In this document: in pieces, positions 18,568 through 27,067 of the stretch | How positions within the stretch are numbered: the first letter of the stretch is position 1 | How the letters are laid out: each line of letters begins with the position of its first letter | Assembly: GCF_900141985.1 (NCBI RefSeq) | Contig: NZ_FQZK01000009.1 | Coordinates: 62,001-126,000, forward strand | Length of the DNA stretch: 64,000 nt | From: Nocardiopsis flavescens | GTDB lineage: Bacteria > Actinomycetota > Actinomycetes > Streptosporangiales > Streptosporangiaceae | Reading direction: 5' to 3' | Program-made: the position numbers and the translations under genes | Notes under the pieces: generated by a model | Told to the model about the DNA's origin: nothing | Seen by the model: the letters and a program-made list of their open reading frames with translations, nothing else | Databases searched by the model: none

Positions 18568-19950
18568 ATGCGCATTCCCCGGATCCCGGCCGGCCACGCG
18601 GCCCTGGCCTGCGTCGCCGTGGCCGCGCCGCTCTGCGCGGTGCGGCCGTGGCTGCTCCTGCTGCTGCCGGTCCCCCTGCTGCTCACCGGCCGCCTGTCCG
18701 GGGACCCGCGCCCGGCGGCCGCCGTGTACGCGGCCCTCGCGGCGGCCGGGGCGGCCTGGCTGCTGTGGACGGACCAGCCCGCGGGGATGTGGGTGACCGG
18801 CGCGGGGCTGACGCTCTTCGCGGTGCCGCTTCCCTGGCTGGTGGGCCGGTACCTGCGCAGCGCCGCCGCCCTGGAACGGGCGGGCTGGGAGAGGGCGCGG
18901 ATCCTGGAGAACGAGGCCGGGCTGGTCGCCGACCGGGCCCGGCTGCGCGAGCGCTCCCGGATCGCCGGGGAGCTCCACGACGCCGTCGGCCACGAACTGG
19001 GCCTGCTCTCCCTGCGCGCGGGCGCCCTGGAACTCGCCGGGGACCTGCCCGGGCACCGGCGCGCCCAGGCCGCCGGGGTCCGCGAGGCCGCGGCCCGCGC
19101 GGCCGACCGGCTGGCCGAGTCGGTCGGCGTGCTGCGCGCCGACGGGGAGCCCGCCCCGCTCCGGCCCGCCGACGAGACCCCCGAGGACCTGGTGTCCCGG
19201 GCCCGGGACGCGGGCATGGACACCGCCCTGGTCCGGACGGGACCGGAGCAGCCCCTGCCGGTGCTCGTGGACCGGGCCGTGCACCGCGTGGTGCAGGAGG
19301 CGCTGACCAACTCCGCCCGGCACGCACCGGGGGCGGCCGTGCGCGTCCGGCTGGAGACCTCGGCCGACGCCGTGACGGTCCGGGTCGCCGGGACCGCCCC
19401 GCGCGAGGGGGAGCCGCCGCCCGCGGCCCGGGGCGGTACCGGGCTCGTCGGCCTGCGCGAGCGCGTCCGGCTGGCCGGGGGCACCCTCCGGGCGGGACCG
19501 TCCGGCCCCGGCTGGACGGTCGAGGCCGTTCTGCCGCTGCGCGGGGGAGCCTCCTCCGGAGGCGCCGGGCGGGAGGAGGCGCCCGTGCCGCCCCTGGACC
19601 CGCACCGGCGGCTCCGCAGGCGCACCGCGTGGGCGCTGGGCCTGCTCGCCGGGATCCCCGCCGCCGCGGCCTGTGCCGGGTACGGACTGCTCCTCGTGCT
19701 CACCGTGCACCAGGCCGCGACCGCCACCCTGGAGCCCGCGGTCTTCGCGCACCTGCGCCCGGGACAGGGGCGGGCCGAGGTGGAGGCGCTGCTCCCCGAG
19801 TCCCCGCTCACCCGCCGCACGGACGGCGCGACCGGGCGGGAGTGCCTGCTGTACCGGTCCAGCGCGCAGGTGTTCGACCCGGGGTCCGACCGGTACCGGC
19901 TGTGCTTCGACGAGGGGGAACTGGTGTCGGCCGAGGCGGTGCGGCGGTGA
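18568..19950 (+). CDS. NarL-type sensor histidine kinase with extra C-terminal extracytoplasmic domain
   Basis: A 460-residue sensor kinase. Three or four membrane segments (residues 10-90) precede the HisKA_3 dimerisation domain with phosphoacceptor His137 (RSRIAGELHDAVGHELGLLS) and an ATPase domain (VQEALTNSARHAPGA, GTGLVGLRERVRLAGGTLRAG). Unusually, the kinase core is followed by another membrane segment (TAWALGLLAGIPAAAACAGYG) and a ~75-residue domain starting HLRPGQGRAEVEALLP with two cysteines. This resembles BamE/SmpA-like folds and would lie outside the cell, possibly as a sensor. GTGA-coupled to its response regulator. Confidence 0.92.
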   Translation: MRIPRIPAGHAALACVAVAAPLCAVRPWLLLLLPVPLLLTGRLSGDPRPAAAVYAALAAAGAAWLLWTDQPAGMWVTGAGLTLFAVPLPWLVGRYLRSAAALERAGWERARILENEAGLVADRARLRERSRIAGELHDAVGHELGLLSLRAGALELAGDLPGHRRAQAAGVREAAARAADRLAESVGVLRADGEPAPLRPADETPEDLVSRARDAGMDTALVRTGPEQPLPVLVDRAVHRVVQEALTNSARHAPGAAVRVRLETSADAVTVRVAGTAPREGEPPPAARGGTGLVGLRERVRLAGGTLRAGPSGPGWTVEAVLPLRGGASSGGAGREEAPVPPLDPHRRLRRRTAWALGLLAGIPAAAACAGYGLLLVLTVHQAATATLEPAVFAHLRPGQGRAEVEALLPESPLTRRTDGATGRECLLYRSSAQVFDPGSDRYRLCFDEGELVSAEAVRR

Positions 19951-20633
19951 ACGCGGGAACGGAGCGCCCGGTGCGCGTGCTGCTGGCGGACGACGAGGCG
20001 GTGATCCGCGCCGGGGTGCGCGCGATCCTCGCCGAGGACCCGGGCATCGAGGTGGTGGCGGAGGCCGCCGACGGCCGCGAGGCGGTGGGCAGGGCCCGTG
20101 CCCACCGTCCCGACGTCGCCCTGGTCGACATCCGCATGCCGGTGATGGACGGGCTGTCCGCGGTCGCCGAGATGCGGCGTGCCGCACCGGCGACGGGCGT
20201 GCTCGTGCTGACCACCTTCGGCGAGGAGGAGTACGTGGCGCGCGCCCTGGCCGGGGGAGCCGCCGGGTTCCTGCTCAAGACCGGCGACCCCCGCGAACTG
20301 CTCCTGGGCGTGCGCGCCGTGGCCGGGGGCGGCGCGTTCCTCTCCCCGCGGGTGGCCCGGCGGCTGCTGGACGGGATGGAGCACGACCGCTCCACCCGCC
20401 GGCTGGCGGTCGCGGGCCGGGTCGGCGACCTGACCGCCCGCGAGCGCGAGGTCCTCGCCCTGCTCGGTGCCGGACTCTCCAACGGGGAGATCGGCCGCAG
20501 GCTCTTCCTCGTGGAGGGAACGGTCAAGGGCCACGTCAGCGCGATCCTCAAGCGCCTGGGCGTGCGCAACAGGGTCGAGGCCGCCGTGCTCGCCTACGAG
20601 GCGGGCCTGGTGGACCGAGCCGGGGGCGGCTGA
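19947..20633 (+). CDS. NarL/LuxR-family response regulator
   Basis: A 228-residue response regulator. The receiver domain has the acidic pocket DDE, phosphoacceptor Asp61 (VALVDIRMPVMDGL), the conserved Thr (VLVLTTFGEEEYV) and Lys (GFLLKTGDP). The C-terminus is a LuxR HTH (LTAREREVLALLGAGLSNGEIGRRLF, TVKGHVSAILKRLGVRNR). GTG 19947 lies in the GTGA overlap with the kinase stop. Its stop is only 10 bp from the stop of the convergent FtsX-type permease; kinase/regulator pairs of this type frequently control such adjacent efflux systems. Confidence 0.95.
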   Translation: MNAGTERPVRVLLADDEAVIRAGVRAILAEDPGIEVVAEAADGREAVGRARAHRPDVALVDIRMPVMDGLSAVAEMRRAAPATGVLVLTTFGEEEYVARALAGGAAGFLLKTGDPRELLLGVRAVAGGGAFLSPRVARRLLDGMEHDRSTRRLAVAGRVGDLTAREREVLALLGAGLSNGEIGRRLFLVEGTVKGHVSAILKRLGVRNRVEAAVLAYEAGLVDRAGGG

Positions 20634-20643
20634 ACGGAGCGGG

Positions 20644-23088
20644 TCAGTCAACGCCCAGCCCCTGGGCCGGGGCGATCCGGGCCGCCCGCCGGCCGGGGAG
20701 CAGCGTCGCCGCGATCCCGATGAGCAGGGCCGCCGCGAGCACGAGCGCCGTCCCGGACCACGGGACCGCCACCACCAGGGGCGCGGTCCCCCCGATGACC
20801 GCCTTCACCCCCACCAGCCCGTAGGGCACCCCGATCAGCAGCCCGAGCAGGGCGCCCACAGCGGCGATGACGGCCGCCTCGACCGCCAGGGTCGCCCGGA
20901 GCCCGCCCCGGGTGAGGCCCAGGGCCCGCAGCAGGGCGAGTTCGCGGGTCCGCTCCAGGACGGACAGGCCCAGGGTGTTCGCCACCCCGAGGCCGGAGAT
21001 GACCACGGTCACCAGCAGCATCGCCAGCGCCAGGCCGACCAGGACGTCGAGGACACCGGTGAGGTCCCCGCGTTCGGCGAGGGCCCCGTTGACGGCGATC
21101 CGCGGGTCCGCCCCGGCGATCCGGGCCATCCGCCCCGCGAGGGCGTCGGTATCGGCGCCGTCCGCCGCCACGCCCCACACCACGCCGCGTTCACCGCCCG
21201 GGGCCAGGGAGTCCAGGACCTCCTCGCGCACCACCGGCCCCGGGGAACCCGAGACGGTCGCGAGGGCGGACACGTGCAGGGTGAAGGGGTGCGGCCGGCC
21301 GTCGACGGCCAGGTCGACGGTGTCCCCCGTCGCGGCGCCCAGGGCCCGTGCCTGGTCCGCCGACACCAGCAGGGCGGGCGGCCCGGGGCCGTCCTGCGCC
21401 ACCGCGGCGGAGCCGGCGGCCCGAGCCATCTCCGGGGAGACCCCCACCAGGGTCGTCCCGCCCAGACCGGCGATCTCCACCCGGGCCGTCCGGGGGGCCT
21501 CCACCAGGGCCAGCCCGTCGATGCCGCGGATCAGGTCCACGGTCCCGGGGTCGACCGAGCCCTCGTCCACCCGCGCGCTCACGTCCACGGGGAAGCGGGC
21601 GTCCAGGTCGCCGTCGATGGTGGCGCGCCCCGTCTCGGCGGCCGTGAGGAGCGCGGTGATCAGCCCCAGCCCCAGCACCAGGGTGAGCGCGGCCGTGGCC
21701 GACCTGCCGGTGGCCCGCCGCAGGTTCGCGCCCGCCAGCTCCGGTACGCCCCGCCGACGCAGCAGCAGCCCGCCGGCCGCCCGGATGAGCCGGGAGAGCG
21801 CGTAACGCAGGAACACCAGCAGGCCGACCGCCCCCAGGGAGCCGCCCGCGATGGCCGCGGGCAGGTCGTCCGCCCAGGCCCCGAACACCGTTCCCGCCGT
21901 TCCGAGCACGGCCAGGGCGAGCCCCGCCCCGTGCACGGCCCGGAAACGCACCCCTCCCGGGAGGGACGCGGACCGCAGCGCCTCGACCGGTGCCGTCGAG
22001 GCCGCCCCGCGCGCGGGGAACCACGCGGCGCACAGGGTCGCGGCCACCCCCGCCAGGAACGACCCGGCCAGTGCCGGGACGCCCACGTGCAGGCCGTCCC
22101 CGGCCAGGCCCGCCAGCGACGCGCCCGCGTATCCGACGCCCACCCCCGCGGCCACGCCGAGCGCCGACCCGACGGAGCCGACGACCAGCGCCTCCGCCAG
22201 GACCAGGTTCCGCACCTGGGAGCGGTCCGCCCCCACCAGTCGCAGCAGCGCGGTCTCCCGGCGCCGCTGCGAGACCAGGATGGTGAAGGTGTTGGTGATG
22301 ACCAGCGAGGCCGAGAGCAGGGCGATGAGGGCGAACACCAGCATGATCAGCTCCAGCTGCCGGGAGCCCCCCGCGAACCGGTCCGCCGCCAGCCCGGCCT
22401 GTTCCCGGGCGGTCATGGCGTGGAGGCCGCCGGGCAGCGACGCGGTCAGGCCCGCCACCGCCTCCTCCGGCGAGGTCCCCGCCCCGACCCGGGCCGTGAC
22501 GCTCTGCGGGCTCTCCCCGGCGAAGAAGTCCTCGGACGCGTAGAGCCGGTACACGACGCCGGTCAGCGGCCGGAACCCCAGGTCCGCCGCGCCGACCACG
22601 GTCACCTCGGCCTCCTCTCCGTCGGCGAGGAGGCGTACGGTGTCGCCCACCGCCAGACCCGCGGACTCCAGGGTCGGACCGTCCGCGACCACCTCGCCGG
22701 CGCCCGTCGGCCAGACCCCCTCCGACAGCTCGAACCAGCGCAGCTCGGGTCGGTCGGAGACGGAGTAGACGTTGGTGGTGGCGCGCGCCTCCCCGGTGAC
22801 GAGTTCGACGGTGGCCGCGTGCACGGGAGCGGTGGCCGTGACGCCGGGGTGCCCGGCGACGTGCGCGGGCCAGTCCGCCCCGGGGTCGGGCGCGTCCGGG
22901 TCGCGGTCCACGATCACGTCGGCCGCCGTCAGCGGCGCCGCGGCGACCAGGCGCATCCCGGCGGCGGACGTGGCGGTGAAAACGGCCGTCGCCGCGAGGA
23001 AGAGCGTGCCCAGGACGATGGCCGCCAGTACCGCGGCCAGGCGGGCGGGGCGGGCGGTGATCCCGGACAGGGCGTGGGCGAACATCAC
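20644..23088 (-). CDS. FtsX/MacB-type ABC transporter permease
   Basis: An 814-residue permease with two FtsX modules. The N-terminus has one membrane segment (LAAVLAAIVLGTLFLAATAVF), a large extracytoplasmic domain, then three segments with LLRLVGADRSQVRNLVLAEALVVG. After a second segment pair and extracytoplasmic domain (TIDGDLDARFPVDVSARV...), the last three segments follow with LALLRALGLTRGGLRATLAVEAAVIAAVGALLG, ending in the PGRRAARIAPAQGL motif typical of the family. The start (GTG 23088 or ATG 23085) overlaps the ATPase stop. It probably exports or extracts a hydrophobic compound, antibiotic or lipoprotein. Confidence 0.92.
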   Translation of the reverse strand: MMFAHALSGITARPARLAAVLAAIVLGTLFLAATAVFTATSAAGMRLVAAAPLTAADVIVDRDPDAPDPGADWPAHVAGHPGVTATAPVHAATVELVTGEARATTNVYSVSDRPELRWFELSEGVWPTGAGEVVADGPTLESAGLAVGDTVRLLADGEEAEVTVVGAADLGFRPLTGVVYRLYASEDFFAGESPQSVTARVGAGTSPEEAVAGLTASLPGGLHAMTAREQAGLAADRFAGGSRQLELIMLVFALIALLSASLVITNTFTILVSQRRRETALLRLVGADRSQVRNLVLAEALVVGSVGSALGVAAGVGVGYAGASLAGLAGDGLHVGVPALAGSFLAGVAATLCAAWFPARGAASTAPVEALRSASLPGGVRFRAVHGAGLALAVLGTAGTVFGAWADDLPAAIAGGSLGAVGLLVFLRYALSRLIRAAGGLLLRRRGVPELAGANLRRATGRSATAALTLVLGLGLITALLTAAETGRATIDGDLDARFPVDVSARVDEGSVDPGTVDLIRGIDGLALVEAPRTARVEIAGLGGTTLVGVSPEMARAAGSAAVAQDGPGPPALLVSADQARALGAATGDTVDLAVDGRPHPFTLHVSALATVSGSPGPVVREEVLDSLAPGGERGVVWGVAADGADTDALAGRMARIAGADPRIAVNGALAERGDLTGVLDVLVGLALAMLLVTVVISGLGVANTLGLSVLERTRELALLRALGLTRGGLRATLAVEAAVIAAVGALLGLLIGVPYGLVGVKAVIGGTAPLVVAVPWSGTALVLAAALLIGIAATLLPGRRAARIAPAQGLGVD

Positions 23089-23834
23089 GCCTCCGCCCGG
23101 GCCATGGCCGCCAGCACCGTGTCGGCGGTCGGCCGCTCGACGACGCCGTGGAGCGCACCGTCGGACAGCAGCAGCACCCGGTCGGCGAAGGCCGCGGCGA
23201 CGGGGTCGTGCGTGACCATCACGACGGTGCGCCCCTGCCGGTCGGCCGCATCGCGCAGCCGCTCCAGCAGCCCGCGGCCCGCGGCGACGTCCAGGGCCCC
23301 GGTCGGCTCGTCGGCGAACACCACCGCGGGCCCCGTCACCAGCGCGCGGGCGACCGCCACACGCTGCTGCTGGCCGCCGGACAGCTCCGCGGGCCGGTGC
23401 CGCAACCGGTCGCCGAGCCCCAGCGACTCCACGAGGTCCTCCAGCAGGGCCCGGTCCGGGCGGCGTCCGGCCAGGGCCAGGGGGAGCAGGATGTTCTGCT
23501 CCGCGGTCAGCGTCGGCACCAGGTTGAACGCCTGGAACACGAACCCGATCCGCTCGCGCCGCAACCGGGTCAGCCCCCGGTCGTCGAGCCCGGAGAGGTC
23601 GGTCCCCTCGATCAGCACCCGGCCGGACGTAGGGGTGTCCAGCCCGGCCAGGAGGTTCATCAGCGTGGACTTGCCCGAGCCCGAGGGGCCCATGACCGCC
23701 ACGAACTCGCCGCGGTCCAGGGCCAGGTCCACCCCGGCCACGGCGGTGACCGCGGCCTCGCCCGTGCCGAACCCCTTCACGAGGCCGACCGCCTCCAGGG
23801 CGGGCCCGTGCCGCCCGCCGTCCGTCGTGCCCAT
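23085..23834 (-). CDS. ABC transporter ATPase (MacB/LolD type)
   Basis: A 249-residue ATPase with Walker A GPSGSGKSTLMNLL, Q-loop FVFQAFNLVPTLTAEQN, signature LSGGQQQRVAVARAL, Walker B VVFADEPTGALD and H-loop VMVTHDP. The TSGRVLIEGTDLSGLDD and RRERIGFVFQ spacing is that of MacB/LolD/FtsE ATPases that pair with FtsX-type permeases. ATG 23834 is preferred over 23870 because GAAGGGAAGG sits just upstream and the extension is not conserved-looking. First gene of a two-gene operon with the permease; stop and start overlap. Confidence 0.95.
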   Translation of the reverse strand: MGTTDGGRHGPALEAVGLVKGFGTGEAAVTAVAGVDLALDRGEFVAVMGPSGSGKSTLMNLLAGLDTPTSGRVLIEGTDLSGLDDRGLTRLRRERIGFVFQAFNLVPTLTAEQNILLPLALAGRRPDRALLEDLVESLGLGDRLRHRPAELSGGQQQRVAVARALVTGPAVVFADEPTGALDVAAGRGLLERLRDAADRQGRTVVMVTHDPVAAAFADRVLLLSDGALHGVVERPTADTVLAAMARAEA

Positions 23835-24117
23835 GGCAGCCTTCCCTTCGCCGTGTACGGGAAGGCCCACGCTAGGAACGGGCGGGGGCGCGCGGACAGT
23901 GTCGACCGGCGGGGCCCGGCCCCGACGATCGTCAGGGTCCGCGCCGACCGCCGGACGGCCCGCACGAAGGACTCCGGGCCGGTGCGCGGTGACGGCACGG
24001 CGCCGCCGCCCCGGTCCCGTCCGCCGCCCCGGCCGACGTGGAACGGGTCCCGGTGCCGCGCGGCGCCAGGCATCCGGGGCGGCCCCGGAGCGACCCGTCC
24101 GGACCGCCCGGCACCCG

Positions 24118-25107
24118 TCAGCCGTCCGCCGCCCCGTCGCGGTCGGCCGTCCGCGCCACCAGGACGGCGAGCCCGTCCAGATGGCGGGCCAGCCCGTACT
24201 CGAACAGGTCCTCCAGGTCCGCCGGGGCCAGCTCCGGAACGCCCGCCAGCAGCGGGAACCGCCCGCCGCCGAGGATCTCCTCGGTGCGCGACCGCTCGGC
24301 CCGCCGCCAGCCGGCGAGGGTGACCCCGGTGTCCTGCTCCGCCTCGGCCTCGTCGGCCAGGGAGAGGGCGACGCTGTGGACCAGGGCGTGCAGGGTGAGG
24401 GCCTCGTGGAACCGGGTCGCCGCGGGCAGCCCGAGCCCGTCGAGTGCGCGCAGCACCGCCTCGGTGTGCGCCATCATGTTGGGCGCCAGCGAGGGGCGGG
24501 TGAACGACACGGCCCTGGTCAGCCAGAGGTGGCGGCGGCACAGCCGCCACTGCTCGCGGGCGTTGCGCTCCAGCTGCGCGCGCCACCCGTCGGTCCCCGG
24601 TTCGAGCGGACCGACCTCGCCGAAGACCTCGTCGGCCATCAGGGCCACGAGTTCGTCCTTGTTCGCCACGTGCCGGTAGAGCGACATCGGGCCGGCGCCC
24701 AGCTCCGAGGCGAGCCTGCGCATCGACACCGCGTCCAGGCCCTCGACGTCGGCGATGGCGATGGCGGTCCGCAGGATGCTCGCCCGGCTCAGCGGGGGAG
24801 GGGACACCCCCGGCCGCCGCGCCGCCGCCACCGGGGCGGGGGTGTCCGGGCCGCCCGCCGCCTCCCGTACGCCGGGATCGCCGACCACCGTCCCCGAACC
24901 GACCCGCGACTCGACCAGCCCCTCCTCGCGCAGGACCGCCACCACCCGGGTGGCGGTCGCGATCGCGACGCCCCACCGCCGGGCGATCTGGCGCACCGAG
25001 GGCACCCGGTCGCCGGGCCGCAGGGCGCCCGTCGTGATCCAGCCGCGTATCTCGTCGGCGATCTGCCGGTAGGGCGGCGGGGCCGACGGAGGCGTCGACG
25101 GTGGCAT
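24118..25107 (-). CDS. GntR-TetR fusion transcriptional regulator
   Basis: A 329-residue regulator with two DNA-binding modules. Residues 12-75 are a GntR winged helix (YRQIADEIRGWITTGALRPGDRVPSVRQIARRWGV, VVAVLREEGLVESRVGSGTVV). After a Pro/Ala linker, residues 108-160 are a TetR HTH (SRASILRTAIAIADVEGLDAVSMRRLASELGAGPMSLYRHVANKDELVALM), followed by a TetR_C_1-like ligand domain (LWLTRAVSFTRPSLAPNMMAHTEAVLRAL). This architecture occurs in actinomycetes, often beside drug-modifying or efflux genes. It is divergent from an FAD monooxygenase across a 180-bp gap holding a 15-bp direct repeat, so it likely represses that operon. Confidence 0.93.
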   Translation of the reverse strand: MPPSTPPSAPPPYRQIADEIRGWITTGALRPGDRVPSVRQIARRWGVAIATATRVVAVLREEGLVESRVGSGTVVGDPGVREAAGGPDTPAPVAAARRPGVSPPPLSRASILRTAIAIADVEGLDAVSMRRLASELGAGPMSLYRHVANKDELVALMADEVFGEVGPLEPGTDGWRAQLERNAREQWRLCRRHLWLTRAVSFTRPSLAPNMMAHTEAVLRALDGLGLPAATRFHEALTLHALVHSVALSLADEAEAEQDTGVTLAGWRRAERSRTEEILGGGRFPLLAGVPELAPADLEDLFEYGLARHLDGLAVLVARTADRDGAADG

Positions 25108-25145
25108 GGGGGTCCTCCGATCCCTGGGTCGGCTCCAGCGTAACC

Positions 25146-25179
25146 GTACTAGGTCACTTCTGTAGTACTAGAACACTTC
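25146..25179. promoter_or_regulatory. Direct-repeat operator candidate
   Basis: GTACTAGGTCACTTC (25146-25160) and GTACTAGAACACTTC (25165-25179) differ at two positions, with a 19-bp period (about two helix turns), close to the regulator start and in the A/T-richest part of the divergent gap. Direct rather than inverted symmetry is unusual for both GntR and TetR and may reflect the fused regulator. Confidence 0.6.
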
Positions 25180-25287
25180 CCATGGCCGGTTCGCCGGTGA
25201 TCAGGGCTTTTGAGTGCCGTCCCCGGGTGGGCGTGGCTAGCGTGGGCGCATGCGCTCGATACGGCGTACGCACCCTCAGGAGGAGAC

Positions 25288-26517
25288 ATGAACAACCGGA
25301 GCGTCCTCATCTCCGGTGCCGGTATCGCCGGGTCCGCCCTGGCCCACTGGCTGCACAGGTTCGGCTTCCGGCCCACCGTCGTGGAGCGCGCGGACGCGCT
25401 CCGCACCGGCGGCCACGCGGTCGACATCCGCGGCACCGCCCGCCGGGTTGCGGAGCTGACGGGCATCGTCCCGCAGGTCCGCCGGGCGCACACCGGCGCC
25501 CGCGGCATGGCCTTCGTCGACCGCCGCGGCCGGCCGGTCGCGAAAATGGGCACCGACGTGTACGGGGACTCCGGCGGGCCCATCGCCGAGATGGCGATCC
25601 TGCGCTCCGACCTGGCCCGGATCCTCTACAACGCCACCGGCGACCGCGTCGAGTACGTGTTCGGTGACTCCATCACCCGCGTCGACCAGGGCGGGGACGG
25701 CGTCGTCGTCGAGTTCGAGAAGGGCGGGACCCGCCGCTTCGACCTGCTGGTCGGCGCGGACGGCGTGCACTCCAACGTCCGCCGCCTCGTCTTCGGCCCC
25801 CACCGCGACCACGTCCGCGACCTCGGCTGCTACGTGGCCCTGTACACCATGCCCGCGGAGCTGGACCTGGACGGCTGGCAGCTGATGTACACCATGCCGG
25901 GCGGCAACGGCCGCCCCGGCAGGACGGCCGCGCTCTCCCCCGTGCGCGCGCCGGGCATGGTCCGGGCCGGGTTCTTCCTGCGCTCCGAGCCGCTGCCCCT
26001 GGACCGGCGCGACACCGAAGGGCAGAAGCGGACCGTGCTCCGCGCCTTCGAGGGCGAGGGGTGGGAGATCCCCCGGATGCTCTCCGGCATCGCGGACACC
26101 GACGACTTCTACTTCGACAGGGTCGGCCAGGTCGAGGTCGGCACGTGGGCGCGGAACCGGACCGTGCTGCTCGGCGACGCCGGCTACTGCGCCTCCCCGA
26201 TGTCGGGCATCGGCACCAGCCTGGCGCTCGTCGGCGCCTACGTCCTGGCGGGCGAGCTCGCCGCGGCCGACGGCGCGCACGGACCCGCCTACGCCGTCTA
26301 CGAGCACCGGATGCGCGGCTTCGTCGACCGGGCGCACGAGTTCGCCCGCGGCGCCGGGGACGGCGGCCTCATGCCGGCGTCCCCGGCCCGGCTCTGGATG
26401 CGCAACCAGTCCGTCCGGATCCTGCCCTACCTGCCCGGGAACCTGGTCGGCCGGGGCATGGACCGGGTGGCCCACACCGTCCGGCTCCCGGACTACACCG
26501 CACCCCTGCACCGATAG
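25288..26517 (+). CDS. FAD-dependent monooxygenase (PHBH/TetX-like)
   Basis: A 409-residue class A flavoprotein monooxygenase. It has the N-terminal dinucleotide motif ISGAGIAGSALAHWLHRFG, the middle DG motif LLVGADGVHSNVRR and the FAD-ribityl motif VLLGDAGYCASPMSGIGTSLALVGAYVLAGEL. Such enzymes hydroxylate aromatic or polycyclic substrates using NAD(P)H and O2; some inactivate tetracyclines or rifamycins. ATG 25288 has a strong AGGAGGAG site. First gene of a probable operon with a VOC protein and a membrane protein, under a drug-sensing-type regulator; the combination suggests detoxification. The substrate cannot be told from sequence. Confidence 0.9.
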   Translation: MNNRSVLISGAGIAGSALAHWLHRFGFRPTVVERADALRTGGHAVDIRGTARRVAELTGIVPQVRRAHTGARGMAFVDRRGRPVAKMGTDVYGDSGGPIAEMAILRSDLARILYNATGDRVEYVFGDSITRVDQGGDGVVVEFEKGGTRRFDLLVGADGVHSNVRRLVFGPHRDHVRDLGCYVALYTMPAELDLDGWQLMYTMPGGNGRPGRTAALSPVRAPGMVRAGFFLRSEPLPLDRRDTEGQKRTVLRAFEGEGWEIPRMLSGIADTDDFYFDRVGQVEVGTWARNRTVLLGDAGYCASPMSGIGTSLALVGAYVLAGELAAADGAHGPAYAVYEHRMRGFVDRAHEFARGAGDGGLMPASPARLWMRNQSVRILPYLPGNLVGRGMDRVAHTVRLPDYTAPLHR

Positions 26518-26546
26518 AACACCCCACCACCACAAGGAGACCGAAC

Positions 26547-27011
26547 ATGCGGGTCAGCACCTTCCTCTGGTTCGACGGCCCGGCCGAAGAGGCCGCCGAG
26601 TTCTATACCGGCCTCTTCGCCGACGCCACCGTCCTCGACGTCCAGCGCGACGCCGACGGCGCCGCCCGGATCGTCGTCTTCGAGATCGCCGGGCAGCGCT
26701 GCATCGCGCACAACGGGGGGCCGGGGTACACCTTCGGCACCGCGATCTCGATGTACATCGACTGCGACACACAGGAGGAGGTGGACGACCTCTGGGCGGC
26801 GCTGACCGAAGGTGGGGAGGAGGGCCCCAGCGGCTCGCTCACCGACCGGTACGGGGTGACCTGGCAGATCATCCCCAGGGCGCTGGAAACACTGCTCGCC
26901 GGTGCCGGGCCGGACGCCGCCGAACGGGTCCTCGCGGCGCTGGGCACGATGACCAGGATCGACATCCAGGGCCTGGCCGACGCCCGGGACGGGGGAGGCG
27001 ATCCGGTGTGA
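26547..27011 (+). CDS. VOC-family (PhnB-like) protein
   Basis: A 154-residue glyoxalase-fold protein of the PhnB/3-demethylubiquinone-methyltransferase-like group: STFLWFDGPAEEAAEFYTGLF at the start, then CIAHNGGPGYTFGTAISMYIDCDTQEEVDDLW and DRYGVTWQIIPRAL. These proteins are often misnamed methyltransferases; some bind drugs or metals. An AAGGAG site precedes ATG 26547, 29 bp after the monooxygenase. The C-terminal region carries a DUF-like helical end (AAERVLAALGTMTRIDI) typical of this group. Probably helps in the same detoxification role as its neighbour, by context only. Confidence 0.88.
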   Translation: MRVSTFLWFDGPAEEAAEFYTGLFADATVLDVQRDADGAARIVVFEIAGQRCIAHNGGPGYTFGTAISMYIDCDTQEEVDDLWAALTEGGEEGPSGSLTDRYGVTWQIIPRALETLLAGAGPDAAERVLAALGTMTRIDIQGLADARDGGGDPV

Positions 27012-27067
27012 GGCGGACACGAGGCGGAGGCGGCGCCCCGCCGCGGGGCGCACGGAGAGGAGCGGCG

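Noticed and set aside
20467..25143. A 1558-codon plus-strand frame across the FtsX/ATPase/GntR-TetR genes
   Set aside because: Low-complexity translation, antisense to three well-recognised genes.
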